Of a stretch of DNA of 5,854 nt, positions 4,530-5,854 are shown one piece after another. Below the pieces are notes generated by a model, which made no database searches, was not told where the DNA came from, and was given only the letters and a program-made list of their open reading frames with translations. The translations under genes were made by a program, and so were the position numbers. The first letter of the stretch is position 1; each line of letters begins with the position of its first letter. Source of the DNA: Chloroflexota bacterium (GTDB lineage Bacteria > Chloroflexota > Anaerolineae > SpSt-600); the NCBI GenBank assembly GCA_011041825.1, contig DRAO01000132.1, positions 1-5,854 on the forward strand, given 5' to 3'.

Positions 4530-5783
4530 ATGAAGCCGTTCAAGACCTTGGGGATCTTGCTCCTCATCCTAAGCCCTCTATTTGCCGCTGGATGCGCCGG
4601 TGTCACCGCATCGGCCAGCGATAATGAGGTGATAGAGGCATCTGGAACCATCGAAGCCGAGGAAGTTATCGTGGCCTCGGAATTGGGCGGGTTGGTGGTG
4701 GAGGTTTTGGCCGATGAGGGCGATGATGTGGAGGAAGGCCAGGTTCTGGTCAGGCTGGATGATACGGTAGCTCGGTCGCAGTTGATGGAAGCAGAAGCAG
4801 CGTTAAGGGCTGCCCAGGCGGAGCTTGCCAAGCTGGAGAAGGGGGCCAGGGCTGAGGAAATTGAAGCTGCAAGGGCGGCCCTGGCTCAGGCCAAGGCTCA
4901 GAGGGATGGAGCCAAGCGGGCTTGGGAGGATGCTCTCAAGGCTTTGGAAGCCAAGCAAGAACTTGAGCTGGAGATACAGAAGGCCAGGGCTGAGATTACC
5001 AAAGCCGAAGGGGAAATCAAAAAAGCCGAGGTGCAACTGAGGATGGCTCAGATAATGCGTGACCGATACCAAGGCGATGGCTCCACTGAGGGTAAAACAT
5101 TTTACCAGGTATACAGCCACCAGGTGGAAGCTGCTCAGGCTGCTATAGAAGCAGCCAAGGCCCGTAAGAAAGCCGCTGAGCAAGCCCTGGCGGATTTGCT
5201 CGATAAGAAGGTCAACCCTTACGAACTCGTCCTCAGGGCTCACCAGGCTGAGACCGAATATCACCAGGCCGAGGCCGCCGTCCTTGCCGCTCAGGCCGAA
5301 TTAGACAAGCTTTTGGCCGGAGCCAGGCCCGAGGAAATCGAAGTCGCTAAAGCTGCTGTCGAGCAAGCGGAAGCTGCTGTAGAGGCCGCCCGCATACAAT
5401 TGGATAAGCACATTATCCGTGCCCCTGCCTCGGGCTTTGTTTCCACCCGAAGCGTAGAGCCCGGGGAAAACATCCAGCCTGGGGCAACGCTGATGACCAT
5501 CTCCTACCTGGATGAAGTGGAACTCACTCTCTACGTGCCCTTGACCAAGCTGGGATTGGTGAAATTGGGTCAAAGCGTCGAGGTGACGGTAGATGCTTAC
5601 CCCGGAGAGGTCTTCAGAGGATATGTGGTTTACATCTCGCCCGAAGCCGAATTCACCCCCAAAAGCGTGCAGACCAAAGAAGAGCGGGTGAGCTTGGTCT
5701 TTGCGGTAAAGGTGAAGCTCCCTAATCCTGAGCATAAGCTTAAGCCAGGTATGCCTGCGGATGCGGTGATCAGGGTGAAATGA
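4530..5783 (+). CDS. HlyD/YbhG-type membrane fusion (adaptor) protein, lipoprotein form
   Basis: This 417-residue paralogue of the first adaptor carries a lipoprotein-type signal peptide (MKPFKTLGILLLILSPLF) ending in AAGC, with Cys22 the predicted lipidation site. The lipobox is slightly loose, with Ala at -3. The first lipoyl half is at about 37-80 (SGTIEAEEVIVASELGG, DEGDDVEEGQVL). The Ala/Glu/Lys-rich coiled-coil hairpin follows (about 82-295), with paired motifs KGARAEEIE (104-112) and AGARPEEIE (263-271). Then come the second lipoyl half (RAPASGFVSTRSVEPGENI, 297-315) and a beta-barrel end almost identical to the first adaptor. The helical arms are shorter and lack the hydrophobic Gly/Pro segment. 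AGGAGG (4517-4522) lies 7 bases before the ATG. The paralogy implies gene duplication with the hydrolase in between. It may serve a second transporter or form mixed adaptors with the first. Confidence 0.93.
   Translation: MKPFKTLGILLLILSPLFAAGCAGVTASASDNEVIEASGTIEAEEVIVASELGGLVVEVLADEGDDVEEGQVLVRLDDTVARSQLMEAEAALRAAQAELAKLEKGARAEEIEAARAALAQAKAQRDGAKRAWEDALKALEAKQELELEIQKARAEITKAEGEIKKAEVQLRMAQIMRDRYQGDGSTEGKTFYQVYSHQVEAAQAAIEAAKARKKAAEQALADLLDKKVNPYELVLRAHQAETEYHQAEAAVLAAQAELDKLLAGARPEEIEVAKAAVEQAEAAVEAARIQLDKHIIRAPASGFVSTRSVEPGENIQPGATLMTISYLDEVELTLYVPLTKLGLVKLGQSVEVTVDAYPGEVFRGYVVYISPEAEFTPKSVQTKEERVSLVFAVKVKLPNPEHKLKPGMPADAVIRVK
5631..5771 (+). repeat. Direct repeat copy 2 (shared adaptor C-terminus)
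   Basis: This stretch encodes residues 368-414 of the second adaptor and is the counterpart of 3479-3619. The two copies share the same orientation, about 2.15 kb apart, and enclose the hydrolase gene. Confidence 0.85.
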
Positions 5784-5854
5784 CCACGAAGACACCAAGA
5801 CACAAAGGTTCAATAGGTTGAATTTTAGACGAAAACCCTTCGTGCCTTTATGTC
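5784..5854. repeat. Octamer-like repeat with imperfect inverted copy, cut by the window end
   Basis: Immediately after the second adaptor stop, units of the form GACACNAA repeat (5784-5808 holds about three). An imperfect inverted copy lies at 5837-5854: 18 bases that match the reverse complement of 5791-5808 at most positions, separated by 28 AT-rich bases. The right copy probably continues past the window. The transcript could fold into a hairpin and end the adaptor operon, or this may be one of the dispersed CACGAAGACAC-type repeats common between genes in many environmental bacteria. No gene is seen here. Confidence 0.6.

Overview
The window looks like part of a bacterial chromosome carrying an efflux-type locus beside a small toxin-antitoxin-like locus. 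Starts with AGGAGG-type ribosome sites, tight gene spacing, short tandem heptamer repeats and the family mix (DUF2283, HicB-like, YbhF/YbhG-type export proteins) fit a free-living, possibly thermophilic bacterium. Chloroflexota is my best guess, but nothing in the window proves the phylum. Composition is patchy: sampled 60-base lines give about 40% GC at the left edge, about 52% in the HicB-like gene, about 78% at the peak in the ABC ATPase gene, about 67% in the acetyltransferase gene and about 53% in the first adaptor gene.

Left part, minus strand (1-491): a good sigma70-type promoter (463-491) reads leftward into a 90-aa protein with the look of a small RelE/barnase-like nuclease-fold (BECR) or DUF4258-like protein. 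Ten bases later follows a DUF2283 protein that runs off the window edge. The pair is a plausible toxin-antitoxin-like module.

Centre, plus strand (512-2169): a HicB-like antitoxin protein with no HicA partner nearby, then after 15 bases a 335-aa YbhF/DrrA-type ABC exporter ATPase. The ATPase stop codon overlaps the start of a 141-aa GNAT acetyltransferase. The acetyltransferase gene is bracketed by short heptamer repeats of one family in opposite orientation (1722-1742 and 2169-2224).

Right part, plus strand (2243-5783): a compact three-gene run of a membrane-anchored HlyD/YbhG-type periplasmic adaptor (460 aa), an alpha/beta hydrolase (273 aa) and a second, lipoprotein-type HlyD/YbhG adaptor (417 aa). 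The two adaptors are paralogues with nearly identical C-terminal 47 residues. The window ends in an octamer-like repeat with an imperfect inverted copy (5784-5854).

Working model: the ATPase would power, and the adaptors would extend, an ABC-2 (YbhFSR-like) exporter. No membrane permease is encoded here, so the channel genes would have to lie outside the window. How the acetyltransferase and hydrolase contribute (for example by modifying a substrate) is inference. I do not see a demonstrably new system. The most unusual points are the adaptor-hydrolase-adaptor arrangement, the repeat-bracketed acetyltransferase gene and the HicB-like gene placed directly before an ABC ATPase.
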